Origin: Candidatus Methanocorpusculum equi
Lineage (GTDB): Archaea; Halobacteriota; Methanomicrobia; Methanomicrobiales; Methanocorpusculaceae
Direction of reading: 5' to 3'
NCBI GenBank assembly: GCA_018065685.1
Contig: JAGHSU010000134.1
Location: forward strand, 1-16,762
Length of the DNA: 16,762 bases
A program made the position numbers and the translations under genes. The notes beneath the pieces were generated by a model. That model did no database searches, was not told the DNA's origin, and saw only the letters and a list, made by a program, of their open reading frames with translations. Shown here one piece after another: positions 6,366 through 14,210 of this stretch (its first letter is position 1; each line of letters opens with the position of its first letter).

Positions 6366-6505
6366 TGAAATCCGTTTTTCCCCATCTGCGGTAAGCCCGC
6401 CGCAATTCGGCGGGCTGCGAGCGTAAGCGAGCATCTGCGGATAATCTGCGGAAATCTGCGTCCCGAGCACTACGTGCGAGCTCACAAAACCGCGGCTGAT
6501 TTAAC
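6366..6505 (+). repeat. 139-bp direct repeat, second copy
   Basis: This is the partner of 5882-6020, about 484 bp downstream in the same orientation. Differences include AATTC in place of AAATTC-type text at the palindrome centre and an extra T in the CTGCGGATAAT tract. The high identity points to a recent duplication or ongoing gene conversion. Confidence 0.9.
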
Positions 6506-6613
6506 CACGACCACAAGTATCCACGGCTAAAGGGCAGCGTAAAGGGAGGAACAATCGCGGCTAAAGGCGAGCGGAACGGGAAGAACACTCGCAGAATGCT
6601 GCCGAACAGTTAC

Positions 6614-6619
6614 AAAAAA
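6614..6619 (-). terminator. T-tract after purC
   Basis: On the minus strand, TTTTTT lies 14 bases past the purC stop codon. This is typical of archaeal T-tract termination. It directly abuts another AGTTACAA word of the repeat family (6608-6615). Confidence 0.5.
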
Positions 6620-6633
6620 GTATAGGGATGAAC

Positions 6634-7314
6634 TTACTCATCCAGAACCATACGGCATAAATCGAGCGGCATAATGGATTTGCCGTCACGGAATGCACGC
6701 ATGTTTCCACCGGAGATTTCATCGATTAAAATGACCTGGCCGTCGGCAATGCCGAACTCGAACTTGATATCATAGAGTTCGATGTTTTTCTTTGCAAGTT
6801 CCTCTTTAATAATTCCTGCAATCTTCTGGGTAAGCGCCTTCAGCTCATCGTACTTGTCGCCGGTCATAACACCGAGCATCTCAAGGGCGTCTTTTGTAAC
6901 CGGCGGGTCCTCACGGGCATCGTCTTTGAAGGTGGTCTCCACAAATGCCGGAAGTGCCTGTCCCTCGGTACAGTAGTCTCCGTATCTGCGGAAGAAGCTT
7001 CCGACAGCACGGAATCTGCAGATAACCTCAAGCCCCTTCCCGAACGGCTTTGCGGGTTTTACCGTCATCTCGGCTTTTTCCACATCAGCACTGATGAAGT
7101 GGGTCGGAATGCCTTTTTCGTTGAGAATCTTAAAGAAGTACTCGGTAAGTCTGAGTCCTGCACGTCCTGCGCCTTCGAGGGTTAACCCGACAGTGTTCAT
7201 TCCCGGGTCAAAGACACCGTCTGCACCTGTGCAGTCATCCTTGAATTTGAGCAGATACGTTCCGTCATCATTGGCGTAAACGTTTTTTGTTTTGCCGGTA
7301 TATACCAGATTCAT
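6634..7314 (-). CDS. purC: Phosphoribosylaminoimidazole-succinocarboxamide synthase
   Basis: PurC (SAICAR synthetase) joins CAIR with L-aspartate using ATP in purine synthesis in the cytoplasm. The 226-residue protein is close to the family's usual 230-250. It starts with the nucleotide-binding strand [12 protein letters not shown], has the [16 protein letters not shown] segment near the middle (family form: EVVVRNxAAGS), and ends with [20 protein letters not shown] followed by ISGGNMRAF. In many PurC proteins that last segment reads DEISPDTCR, so this is a variant. No ribosome site precedes the ATG at 7312-7314; a TATA box centred about 26 bases upstream suggests a leaderless mRNA. It lies downstream of rlmH on the same strand but behind a terminator and with its own promoter. 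Confidence 0.95.
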   Translation of the reverse strand: MNLVYTGKTKNVYANDDGTYLLKFKDDCTGADGVFDPGMNTVGLTLEGAGRAGLRLTEYFFKILNEKGIPTHFISADVEKAEMTVKPAKPFGKGLEVICRFRAVGSFFRRYGDYCTEGQALPAFVETTFKDDAREDPPVTKDALEMLGVMTGDKYDELKALTQKIAGIIKEELAKKNIELYDIKFEFGIADGQVILIDEISGGNMRAFRDGKSIMPLDLCRMVLDE

Positions 7315-7334
7315 AATTACATGTTTGAAAGAAA

Positions 7335-7344
7335 TAAAATATAA
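7335..7344 (-). promoter_or_regulatory. TATA box of purC (leaderless transcript)
   Basis: The minus strand reads TTATATTTTA, centred about 26 bases upstream of the A of the purC ATG. With the usual archaeal TATA-to-start distance, transcription would begin at or next to the start codon, which explains the missing ribosome site. Confidence 0.7.
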
Positions 7345-7365
7345 GATTAATCCTGTGAATCATCC

Positions 7366-7403
7366 AAAAACAGAGGAATGGTCCCGGACAGATTCTATCC
7401 GGG
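7366..7403 (-). terminator. Hairpin plus T5 terminator after rlmH
   Basis: Just past the rlmH stop, the minus strand forms a stem CCCGGATAGA with TCTGTCCGGG around one or a few bases (7403-7383). One pair is G-U in minus-strand RNA but would be a C-A mismatch in plus-strand RNA, which points to function on the minus strand. TTTTT follows at 7370-7366. Confidence 0.6.
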
Positions 7404-7404
7404 G

Positions 7405-7881
7405 TTATTTATGGTACGGCTCGCCGGATAAAATACGAAACGCGCGGTAGATCTGCTCGAACAAAATCAGCCGGCACATCGTGTGAGTGAAGGTAAGAGC
7501 GGAAAATGAAATCTTTTCCCGAACCTGGGAGAGAAGCGATTTGGAAAACCCGAGAGGGCCTCCTATCATAAAACAGAGGTTTCGTCCGGAAATTCGTGCG
7601 TCTCCGATGAGCACAGACAGCTGCTCACTGGATACCATTTTTCCTTTCGGGTCAAGAGCTATTGTATAATATCCTTCTTTTACCGCGGAAAGCAGCAGCT
7701 CCCCTTCTTTTTCCCGGACCAGGTTCTCTTCCGCGGCAGAGGCGTTCTCAGGAATTCTTACCTCAGGCAGCACGGTCAGGGTCATGGAACAGTAGGGTTT
7801 GAGCCGCGTCTCAAACACGGAAATCCCCTCCGAAATCCACTGGTCCTTTATTTTTCCGATACAGAGAATCTGAATCTGCAT
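7405..7881 (-). CDS. rlmH: Ribosomal RNA large subunit methyltransferase H (SPOUT family)
   Basis: RlmH methylates N3 of the pseudouridine in helix 69 of 23S rRNA (position 1915 in E. coli), using SAM. At 158 residues the protein has the standard length. The knotted SAM-binding region is visible as CFMIGGPLGFS (103-113) and LTFTHTMCRLILFEQIYRAF (129-148), and it ends with the typical GEPYHK. The family is mainly bacterial and patchy in archaea, so acquisition by transfer is possible but not shown here. It begins 8 bases after the stop of the TPR gene with no clear ribosome site, so it is probably read from the same mRNA. A terminator follows. Confidence 0.93.
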   Translation of the reverse strand: MQIQILCIGKIKDQWISEGISVFETRLKPYCSMTLTVLPEVRIPENASAAEENLVREKEGELLLSAVKEGYYTIALDPKGKMVSSEQLSVLIGDARISGRNLCFMIGGPLGFSKSLLSQVREKISFSALTFTHTMCRLILFEQIYRAFRILSGEPYHK

Positions 7882-7889
7882 AAAAAATA

Positions 7890-10800
7890 TTAGTTGATGA
7901 TAAATCCGCGCTGTTTTTTGCCGCGGTCAGGGTCATCTCCAAATGACAGTCCCTGACCATATGATTTTTTCCGTACAGAAGCCGGTTTTTCCGCCGGACG
8001 CTTTTCCTCACCGGGGGCCTCGGATTTTCCGACCCGGTCTCTTTCTTCAGCATCAGCGGCTGCTCTCACCGTCTCATCACATCCGTCTCCTTCGTTTGGA
8101 CCATCCGCATCACCGGATGCAGAGCCGGCAAAGAACGGAAGCTCCCCCTCAGAGGAATTTTCCGCCGCCAGTGCCTGCTGATAACATTCAACCGCATCAG
8201 GAAGATTCCCGAGTCCTTCAAGCGCCTTTGCCTTCAGATGCCAGGCGAGGGCATTCGAGGGAGACATCTCTGCAGCTGCGGATGCTGCATCAAGAGCGAG
8301 GTCATAACGGTTCAGACCGAGATAAATCTGTGCCCGGATACAACTGATATCTACATCACAGCACCCTGCAGCTTCCGCCTTGTCAAAGAGGGACAGTGCA
8401 TCCGAAGGTCTTCCGGTAAGGTATGCCAGATAGCCGAGACCGGATAAGAGATGCGGATTTTTCCGGTCTGTGGATACTGCATGCTTCATTGATTCAAGCA
8501 TCGTGGTCAGGTCACCGAGTTTGTGGGCGGCGGATGCTTTTTCAAGACTGATGAAGGTGTTTTCCGGGAGAGCACGCAGGATATATTCGTATGCAACAAC
8601 AGCCTTCTTATATTCCCCGGCACACGACATCAGGTTTCCATATCTTAGGAGTGCCTCGGTGTTTTCCCTGTCTGCTTTGAGAACGACAGTGTACTGTGCC
8701 ACAGCCTCCTCATACCGTCCTGCCGCGGTAAGCACTTTGCCGTAGAGGAGCCGTATATCAGTATCATCCATTGATGTGGAAAGTAAGGCATCACAGGCCT
8801 CAGCTGCTTCATCAAAGCGGCAGAGGGAGGCAAGTGTTTCTGCTTTATGCCGCAGGGACATGGTATCATCCGGGTTCAGCTCAAGAATCCTTTCGTATGC
8901 GCCAAGCGCCTCCTCATACTCCCCGCGCATCGAATAGACCGAGGCTGCTTTTTTAATTATATCAACGTTGTCCGGCTGACGTTCAGCATAACGGGCACAG
9001 ACTTCAAGCAGCTCGTCATACTTCTGCAGATGCTCAAGGACATCTGCGAGCTGCAGAAGAGCCGCCGGGTTTTCTGATGTACCTGCAGTCAGGGTAAGAA
9101 GCGTTTCTTCTGCATCCGGATACTTTCCAAGCTGTATCTCGCAGGATGCTTTTGCTGAAAGAAGAGCACCGTCCTCCGGGTTCTCCGCTAAAGCTTCTGA
9201 AAATGCCTTCAGGGCTTCCTCATACTCTCCAAGCCGGAAGTAGGCCTGACCAAGAGATACAGTTACTGCCTCGTCGCCTGCTCTTAAACCCAGGGCTCCG
9301 ATGTAGTAGGGCACAGCTTCTGCAAAGCGGGAGAGTTTCATACAGGCATCTCCGCCGAGCTTATAGTGCAGGAAGTCCGCGGTATTTTCCGCAACTGCCG
9401 CCGCCGCAGCAGCTTCCGCCTCTTCATATTTTCCAAGGGAGGTATAGATACTGACCAGTTCGCCCGAAATTCCGGTAAGGGCAGGAGAACTTTCTGCAAT
9501 ACTGGAGAAAAGAGCCGCTGCCTCTTCGGTCTGTCCGGCTCCTGCAGCGCATTTTGCGAGGTGAAGCACAATTCCTAAGTTTTCCTCCGCCTCCGCCGCT
9601 GCGGAGGAGAAGACCTCCTTTGCTGCGGCATACTCTCCTGTCATCATGCGTGCTTTTCCAAGGGAGACTGCAGCACTGATGTTTTCCGGCTGAATCCGGA
9701 GAACAGCTTCATACCCTTCAGCGGCTTTTCTGAAGTCTCCTGATGCGTACGCTCCGTCAGCTGCCGCCTGCAAGGCCGCTGCCGACTCAGGCATTATGCG
9801 GAGCAGTTCATCTGCCGCTTCTTTTGCACCGGTGTCATTTCCTGTATGTACGATACAGTTCATCAGGCGTGAGTAGAGCATTACATTGTCCGGGTACTCT
9901 TCAATAAGCTCGCTGAAAATCTCTGCTGCTTTGGTGAAGTTTCCAAGAAGCATCTCGGACTCGGCATGCTGCAAAAGAATCGTGCAGTCATCCGGGGCAA
10001 TGGCTTCTATGCGTTCGGAAAGTTCTGCGGTTTCACGGTACTTTCCTGCCGCAGCAAGAAGACGCAGGTGAAGAATTTCCATATCAACCCGTGCAGGGTC
10101 GGCAGAAAGAGCCAGCAGGGCTGCTTTATCCGCTTCCTCGGTATATCCAAGGGCTGCAAGGCAGCATGCCTCGATTGCGGCAAGCTCGGGATTGTCCTCT
10201 GCAAATGTGACCTTTCCTGACGGATGGTTCTCATCTTCCAGAAGAGACATGTCGTCTTCGCCCTCAAAGAGAGAGGCACCGGTTGATTTTCCGGAAAACA
10301 GTTTCTGTGCGCGGCGGAAACTTGCTCCTGCCGCTTTGTACTGTCCGGAGAAGAACTCAGCCGCGGCTTTCATATTCCAGATATCGGGTTTATCCTGTGA
10401 AAAACGGATACATGAGTCAAAACATTCCGCGGCACGCTTCATCGAGCCTGAAATAAAGGAGATGGTACCAAGCATATACCAGAGGTCGGCAGATTCGGTT
10501 TTTTCTGCGAGGAGTCTTTCAAGTTCAGCACCCACCTCTTTCGCCTTTCCGCTCCAGAAAAGGGAGTTGATGCGGCGCAGACCAATCTGCAGTTCATCTT
10601 TTCCTTCATGGGCCTGCACTCTGCTGTAGGAGGAGGCAGCATCAGAGAACAGCCCGTTTATCTCTTCAAGACGTGCCCTGCGGTACCATCCTGTCGGGTC
10701 GTTTTCATCCAAAGTCCGGTAAAGGGAGAGAGCAGTCTCATCATCTCCGCAGATTTCTGCACAGAACGCTGCGTCATTTGTGTATTTTCCGGCATGTTCC

Positions 10801-11330
10801 GGGAAGGAAGAGATGAGGTCTGTGCAGGCCTCAAGTGCGGCATCATATCTTCCCGAACGCATCAGATAGTCGGCATACTGTGAATGGTACAGTTCATTTT
10901 CCGGATTCGCGTCTGCAAGCTCTTTTACCGCGTCTGCTGCCTCGCTGTACTTTTTTACGCGGGAGAGCCAGTCACATCTGCGTTCTTTAAGGTATGTGTC
11001 CTCTCCCGTTAAGGTGATACGGCCAAGAGATGCAAGTGCATTTTCAAACCGTCCTGCATTCCCTTCCAGAAGGGCACGCTCCACCCACGCGTCACGATTT
11101 CCAGTGTCCGCTTCAGTTATTTTGATATATGTTTCCAGTGCATCAGCATACTTTCCGGTATATCGCTGCAGGTTTGCAAGACGGACAAGAACATCAACGT
11201 TCTGTGGTTCAAGTTCGGCCGCGCGGATGTAGTGACTGCATGCATCCGCATACTGCTGTTTTTCAAATGCCTGTTCTCCGCGGGCAATCCACGGGTTTTG
11301 TTTTTCTCCTCTGCTAAAGAATCCTCCCAT
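7890..11330 (-). CDS. Large tetratricopeptide-repeat protein
   Basis: The 1146-residue protein consists almost entirely of about 30 TPR units of 34 residues, from residue 15 to about 1058 (for example YEEALGAYERILELNPDD). These form a helical solenoid used for protein binding. A non-TPR acidic insert lies at roughly 345-378 (FEGEDDMSLLEDENHPSG). The last 88 residues look disordered, acidic first and then basic, ending in GKKQRGFIIN. No signal peptide or membrane segment is present, so it should be cytoplasmic; no enzymatic domain is visible. Partner proteins cannot be deduced. The ATG at 11328-11330 has a weak GAGG site and a TATA box upstream. It is followed 8 bp later by rlmH, and is divergent from nifB. 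Confidence 0.9.
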   Translation of the reverse strand: MGGFFSRGEKQNPWIARGEQAFEKQQYADACSHYIRAAELEPQNVDVLVRLANLQRYTGKYADALETYIKITEADTGNRDAWVERALLEGNAGRFENALASLGRITLTGEDTYLKERRCDWLSRVKKYSEAADAVKELADANPENELYHSQYADYLMRSGRYDAALEACTDLISSFPEHAGKYTNDAAFCAEICGDDETALSLYRTLDENDPTGWYRRARLEEINGLFSDAASSYSRVQAHEGKDELQIGLRRINSLFWSGKAKEVGAELERLLAEKTESADLWYMLGTISFISGSMKRAAECFDSCIRFSQDKPDIWNMKAAAEFFSGQYKAAGASFRRAQKLFSGKSTGASLFEGEDDMSLLEDENHPSGKVTFAEDNPELAAIEACCLAALGYTEEADKAALLALSADPARVDMEILHLRLLAAAGKYRETAELSERIEAIAPDDCTILLQHAESEMLLGNFTKAAEIFSELIEEYPDNVMLYSRLMNCIVHTGNDTGAKEAADELLRIMPESAAALQAAADGAYASGDFRKAAEGYEAVLRIQPENISAAVSLGKARMMTGEYAAAKEVFSSAAAEAEENLGIVLHLAKCAAGAGQTEEAAALFSSIAESSPALTGISGELVSIYTSLGKYEEAEAAAAAAVAENTADFLHYKLGGDACMKLSRFAEAVPYYIGALGLRAGDEAVTVSLGQAYFRLGEYEEALKAFSEALAENPEDGALLSAKASCEIQLGKYPDAEETLLTLTAGTSENPAALLQLADVLEHLQKYDELLEVCARYAERQPDNVDIIKKAASVYSMRGEYEEALGAYERILELNPDDTMSLRHKAETLASLCRFDEAAEACDALLSTSMDDTDIRLLYGKVLTAAGRYEEAVAQYTVVLKADRENTEALLRYGNLMSCAGEYKKAVVAYEYILRALPENTFISLEKASAAHKLGDLTTMLESMKHAVSTDRKNPHLLSGLGYLAYLTGRPSDALSLFDKAEAAGCCDVDISCIRAQIYLGLNRYDLALDAASAAAEMSPSNALAWHLKAKALEGLGNLPDAVECYQQALAAENSSEGELPFFAGSASGDADGPNEGDGCDETVRAAADAEERDRVGKSEAPGEEKRPAEKPASVRKKSYGQGLSFGDDPDRGKKQRGFIIN

Positions 11331-11357
11331 TTGCCAGCCTCTTTTTATTATATGTGT

Positions 11358-11367
11358 TATATATGAA
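11358..11367 (-). promoter_or_regulatory. TATA box of the TPR-rlmH operon
   Basis: The minus strand reads TCATATATAA, centred about 32 bases before the TPR start codon. This would give a very short leader that still includes the GAGG sequence. Confidence 0.55.
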
Positions 11368-11427
11368 GCTTCGAAGTATAAAATCTATCCGGCAGGGATA
11401 CCCCCGGGTCAGACACCTTTCCCTCCT

Positions 11428-11466
11428 GATACTCCCGGATACAATATCCCGATACTCCCTGATACA
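11428..11466. repeat. Direct repeat with central palindrome upstream of nifB
   Basis: GATACTCCCGGATACA (11428-11443) and GATACTCCCTGATACA (11451-11466) are 16-bp direct repeats, 23 bp apart start to start and differing at one base. Between and across them, GGATA-CAA-TATCC (11437-11449) is an inverted repeat. The pair sits right upstream of the nifB TATA box, a suitable place for a regulator. It does not match the known methanogen NrpR operator form (GGAA-N6-TTCC). Confidence 0.55.
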
Positions 11467-11471
11467 TTTTG

Positions 11472-11478
11472 TTAAATA
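11472..11478 (+). promoter_or_regulatory. Possible TATA box of nifB
   Basis: TTAAATA is centred at 11475, about 26 bases before the second in-frame ATG at 11501. It predicts a leaderless mRNA starting there, which would make 11501 rather than 11492 the true start. No ribosome site is seen before either ATG. Confidence 0.45.
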
Positions 11479-11491
11479 GAAGAAACACCAA

Positions 11492-12418
11492 ATGATAATT
11501 ATGAATAGTACGGAAGAGAATCTGCCCTATGATCCGGATACCCTGCGCCGGATTCAGGAGCATCCCTGTTTCAGCCAGGATGCAAAGCATCTTTTCGGGA
11601 GATGCCATGTTGCGGTCGCCACGAAATGCAACATCCAGTGCAACTACTGTGTCCGTGACTTTGACTGTGTCAATGAGTCACGCCCGGGGGTTGCAAGCGA
11701 GATTTTAACCCCTGATGAGGCCGTATCCCGCATCGATGAGGTTGTATCGAAGATGAAGCACATCAAGGTCGTGGGAATTGCAGGGCCCGGAGACCCGCTC
11801 GCAAATCAGGAGACGTTTGAGACGCTTAAAAAGGTCCATGAAAAGTATCCGGAAACAATTCTCTGCATCAGTACAAACGGCCTTCTTCTTCCTGATAAGA
11901 TTGAGGAGCTCGCATCATATAATGTCAAAAATATCACTGTTACCTTAAATGCCATCGATGCGGCAATTGGTGAGAAGATATATTCATTTGTCGAGTACGG
12001 GGGTAAAAAGTATACCGGACGGGAAGCAGCAGAGCTTCTTTTGAAGAATCAGATGGTAGGTATTGAGGATGCGGTAAAACGCGGGATGCTCGTAAAGATT
12101 AACACGGTCTATATTCCCGGGGTAAATGACGAGCATATCCCGGAGATTGCAAAGAAGGTAGGCGCGATGGGTGTGTTTAACTTTAATATTATCCCGCTGA
12201 TTCCCCAGTACAAGTTTAAGGATATTGTGCCTCCAACAGCTCAGGAGAAGGCACAGATGCATGAGCGCTGTGCTCCGTATGTCCGGCAGATGCGGCACTG
12301 CCAGCGCTGCAGGGCGGATGCTGTAGGGCTTCTTGGAAAAGATGTTCAGGGTGGATTTTCCTGCGGCGGAGGGTGCAGCGGGAAGCATGACGGGTCAGGC
12401 GGCGGATGCAGGATGTAA
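11492..12418 (+). CDS. nifB: Radical SAM NifB-type FeMo-cofactor biosynthesis protein
   Basis: NifB builds the carbide-containing 8Fe core (NifB-co) of nitrogenase cofactor from Fe-S clusters and SAM. All hallmark motifs are present: EHPCFS (23-28), the radical SAM CNIQCNYC (C46, C50, C53), RDFDCVNESRPGV (55-67), VVGIAGPGDPLAN (93-105), STNGLLLP, and HCQRCRADAVGLLGKD (269-284). The NifX-like domain of bacterial NifB is absent, as in other archaeal forms. The tail is Gly/Cys-rich (CGGGC, then a final GGGC). No other nif gene is in the window. The start may be the second ATG at 11501 (305 residues), because a TATA-like TTAAATA fits a leaderless start there. The protein could serve nitrogen fixation or another cofactor role; neighbours do not decide. 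Confidence 0.93.
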   Translation: MIIMNSTEENLPYDPDTLRRIQEHPCFSQDAKHLFGRCHVAVATKCNIQCNYCVRDFDCVNESRPGVASEILTPDEAVSRIDEVVSKMKHIKVVGIAGPGDPLANQETFETLKKVHEKYPETILCISTNGLLLPDKIEELASYNVKNITVTLNAIDAAIGEKIYSFVEYGGKKYTGREAAELLLKNQMVGIEDAVKRGMLVKINTVYIPGVNDEHIPEIAKKVGAMGVFNFNIIPLIPQYKFKDIVPPTAQEKAQMHERCAPYVRQMRHCQRCRADAVGLLGKDVQGGFSCGGGCSGKHDGSGGGCRM

Positions 12419-12439
12419 GCCTCGCATCTGACAGGGACT

Positions 12440-12455
12440 ACTTTTTTACTTTTTG
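12440..12455 (+). terminator. T-tracts after nifB
   Basis: TTTTTT (12442-12447) and TTTTT (12450-12454) lie about 25-35 bases past the nifB stop with no strong hairpin, as expected for archaeal T-tract termination. Confidence 0.5.
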
Positions 12456-12683
12456 CGGCGGTAGAACATCACAGATTCAGGCAAGGGCAGCATTTTTCAT
12501 TGGTGAACCGGATTATAATCTGCAGTTTTTGGTTTCGCTGTTCCGGGTTCCGAAACAGTCGGTTACAACAACTGCAAAGAACAATCAACTTTAACCGTAA
12601 TCCGCGGACAATGCCCGACAGACCGGTAAAAAACACACACGAAAAAACAACCCTCTCCACCCCGGCAAAGAAAACAGAGAATA

Positions 12684-12716
12684 CAAAAAAATCCGAAAAC
12701 AAAAAATAAAAAAAAA
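12684..12716 (-). terminator. T-tracts after secD
   Basis: Directly after the secD stop the minus strand has T9, T6 and T7 runs separated by a few bases, a strong archaeal-style termination region. Confidence 0.6.
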
Positions 12717-14210
12717 TTAATTCTTGGTCTTCTTATTCGCCATAATCTCCATCACAACCTTACCGTAGGCAGGTCTTGTGATGATGACACCGATTAAGAT
12801 ACCAAGAATGTTGATAATTGCAAACCCTTTCAGCGTGGATAAGTCCATGATAATCAGCGGGAACATCGCAATGATGACCGTCGCAGCAGACGTAATGATG
12901 ATAAGAAGCGCACGCTTCAGCCGCTTCAGATACAACGCCTTTGCGGGCACCAGACCCTCATGGATAACCTCATCAGTGAGAATAATCAGCTGATCTATAC
13001 CGGTACCAAGGACCGCAATCAATGCAGCAATCGCCGCGAGATCCAGCTGCTGGATAAAGACCGCGATACCTAACAGAATCACAATTTCCGTCATGTTGGT
13101 TATGACCATCGGAATCACGAGAAGCGGCTCTCTGTAACGCAGATACACCATTACTGCAACTGCAGCGAGTGCGACCAGTGCGGCAATGACACAGATGACC
13201 TTAAAGTAGCCACCAAGCACCGCGGATGTGGAACCGGACCCTGCAATTTTCACTTCAACCGGAAGAGCCCCTGCACGCAGGTGCACCTCAAGCTCCTTGG
13301 CTTTCTCATATCCTTCATCACCGGTACCTGTGGATGCTGAAAGAGAGTTTACCGGACTCTGGGCAATGGATCTTGCAAGATCCGGGGAGAGCGGTGCGCT
13401 GTAGACCTCTTCACCATCCAGATACATATTGATGTTGTGTGCAGACGGGTTTGTCGTAGCTCCCGTATCAATACATGCCTGTCTGAACTGCTGCGCTCCG
13501 TTGTTATCAAGCGAGAAGCCCACACCCCAGACACCAGAGATCGTCTTTGTCGGATTCTGTACGGAAATTACCGAATCTCCGTAGAGGACATGCTCGGTCT
13601 GATCACTGGTCGTCTGGATTCTGATCTCAAACAGACCCTGCTTTCCGACAATCTCCTGCGCCTGTTTCATATCAACGCCTGCCATCTCGATACGGACATA
13701 CTGCGCAACACCGCCAAGACCGGTTAAGATGTTCACCTTGACATCGTTTGTTCCAAGACTGTTCACCTTCGACTCAAGCGTACGCTTCACCGAATCAGCA
13801 GTCTCCGACCCGACACCCGGAGATGAGCTGATAAACGTGCCTCCCGCTGCGGCAACCGCGGACCGCAATTCATCCTGAGTAAACTTCTTATCCACCTCAA
13901 TCTTGTTCCGGTCGATGGGTTTTACGGTACAGTCAAGGGCTTTACTCATATTGTCTGCGACCTTATTTATATCTGAATCTTCGGATAAGGTCACGACATC
14001 TGCCTGGAACTCAAGCTGAATCCAGGAACCTCCTTCAAGGTCAAGACCAAACTGAAGGTTGGTTCCGTTATAGTTCGCTGTAAACGGAATGAAGATAGCA
14101 CACAGTGATGCGACAAGAAGAATAAGAGCTATGATAACCCGCGGGTCGCGGATAATTGCTGCCATTCCGTGATATTCTTTCTTTTCCTTCTTCTGAACAG
14201 GAGCTCTCAT
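12717..14210 (-). CDS. secD: Protein-export membrane protein SecD
   Basis: SecD works with SecF to aid Sec-dependent protein export, probably driven by the ion gradient. The 497-residue protein has a first membrane segment at about 24-44, then the family signature FGLDLEGGSW, a large external region, and five C-terminal membrane segments. KAKELEVHLRAGALPVEVKI precedes the second segment and ALIAVLGTGIDQLIILTDEV lies in the core. It starts with ATGA overlapping the secF stop (4 bp), with GGAGGT upstream, so translation is coupled. It lies at the 3' end of the sec cluster and is followed by T-tracts. Confidence 0.95.
   Translation of the reverse strand: MRAPVQKKEKKEYHGMAAIIRDPRVIIALILLVASLCAIFIPFTANYNGTNLQFGLDLEGGSWIQLEFQADVVTLSEDSDINKVADNMSKALDCTVKPIDRNKIEVDKKFTQDELRSAVAAAGGTFISSSPGVGSETADSVKRTLESKVNSLGTNDVKVNILTGLGGVAQYVRIEMAGVDMKQAQEIVGKQGLFEIRIQTTSDQTEHVLYGDSVISVQNPTKTISGVWGVGFSLDNNGAQQFRQACIDTGATTNPSAHNINMYLDGEEVYSAPLSPDLARSIAQSPVNSLSASTGTGDEGYEKAKELEVHLRAGALPVEVKIAGSGSTSAVLGGYFKVICVIAALVALAAVAVMVYLRYREPLLVIPMVITNMTEIVILLGIAVFIQQLDLAAIAALIAVLGTGIDQLIILTDEVIHEGLVPAKALYLKRLKRALLIIITSAATVIIAMFPLIIMDLSTLKGFAIINILGILIGVIITRPAYGKVVMEIMANKKTKN

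Larger units (their letters stand above)
5580..6633. repeat. Gene-free region of nested repeats and hairpins
   Basis: About 1 kb without a credible coding sequence. Open frames here give compositionally odd peptides with no ribosome site, and the repeats read through all frames. It contains at least seven short perfect hairpins between 5612 and 5932, a 139-bp direct duplication, two copies of a two-hairpin module, and repeated AGTTACAA and CCGCGGCTAAAGG-type words. It lies between the start of the HsdS/HsdM block and the 3' end of purC. It could be a REP/MITE-like array, a site of repeated recombination, or the remains of structured RNA genes. Confidence 0.7.
12419..12716. other. Spacer between convergent nifB and secD
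   Basis: I see no convincing gene here. It contains the 3' signals of both genes and one stem: CTGTT-CGG text at 12538-12546 pairs with CCG-AACAG text ending at 12558, with a single C-A mismatch that would be a G-U pair in minus-strand RNA. Its purpose is unclear. Confidence 0.5.

Noticed and set aside
5711..6588. Several open frames giving peptides with FCELARSARDADFRR
   Set aside because: The shared peptides simply translate the 139-bp repeat and the CTGCGGAAAT tract; frames lack ribosome sites and differ between copies outside the repeat.
5580..6630. CRISPR array
   Set aside because: Repeats are of unequal length and spacing, degenerate, and without uniform unique spacers; no cas genes are nearby.
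12406..12594. Small plus-strand open frame after nifB
   Set aside because: It overlaps the nifB end, passes through the T-tract terminator and has no ribosome site or known motif.
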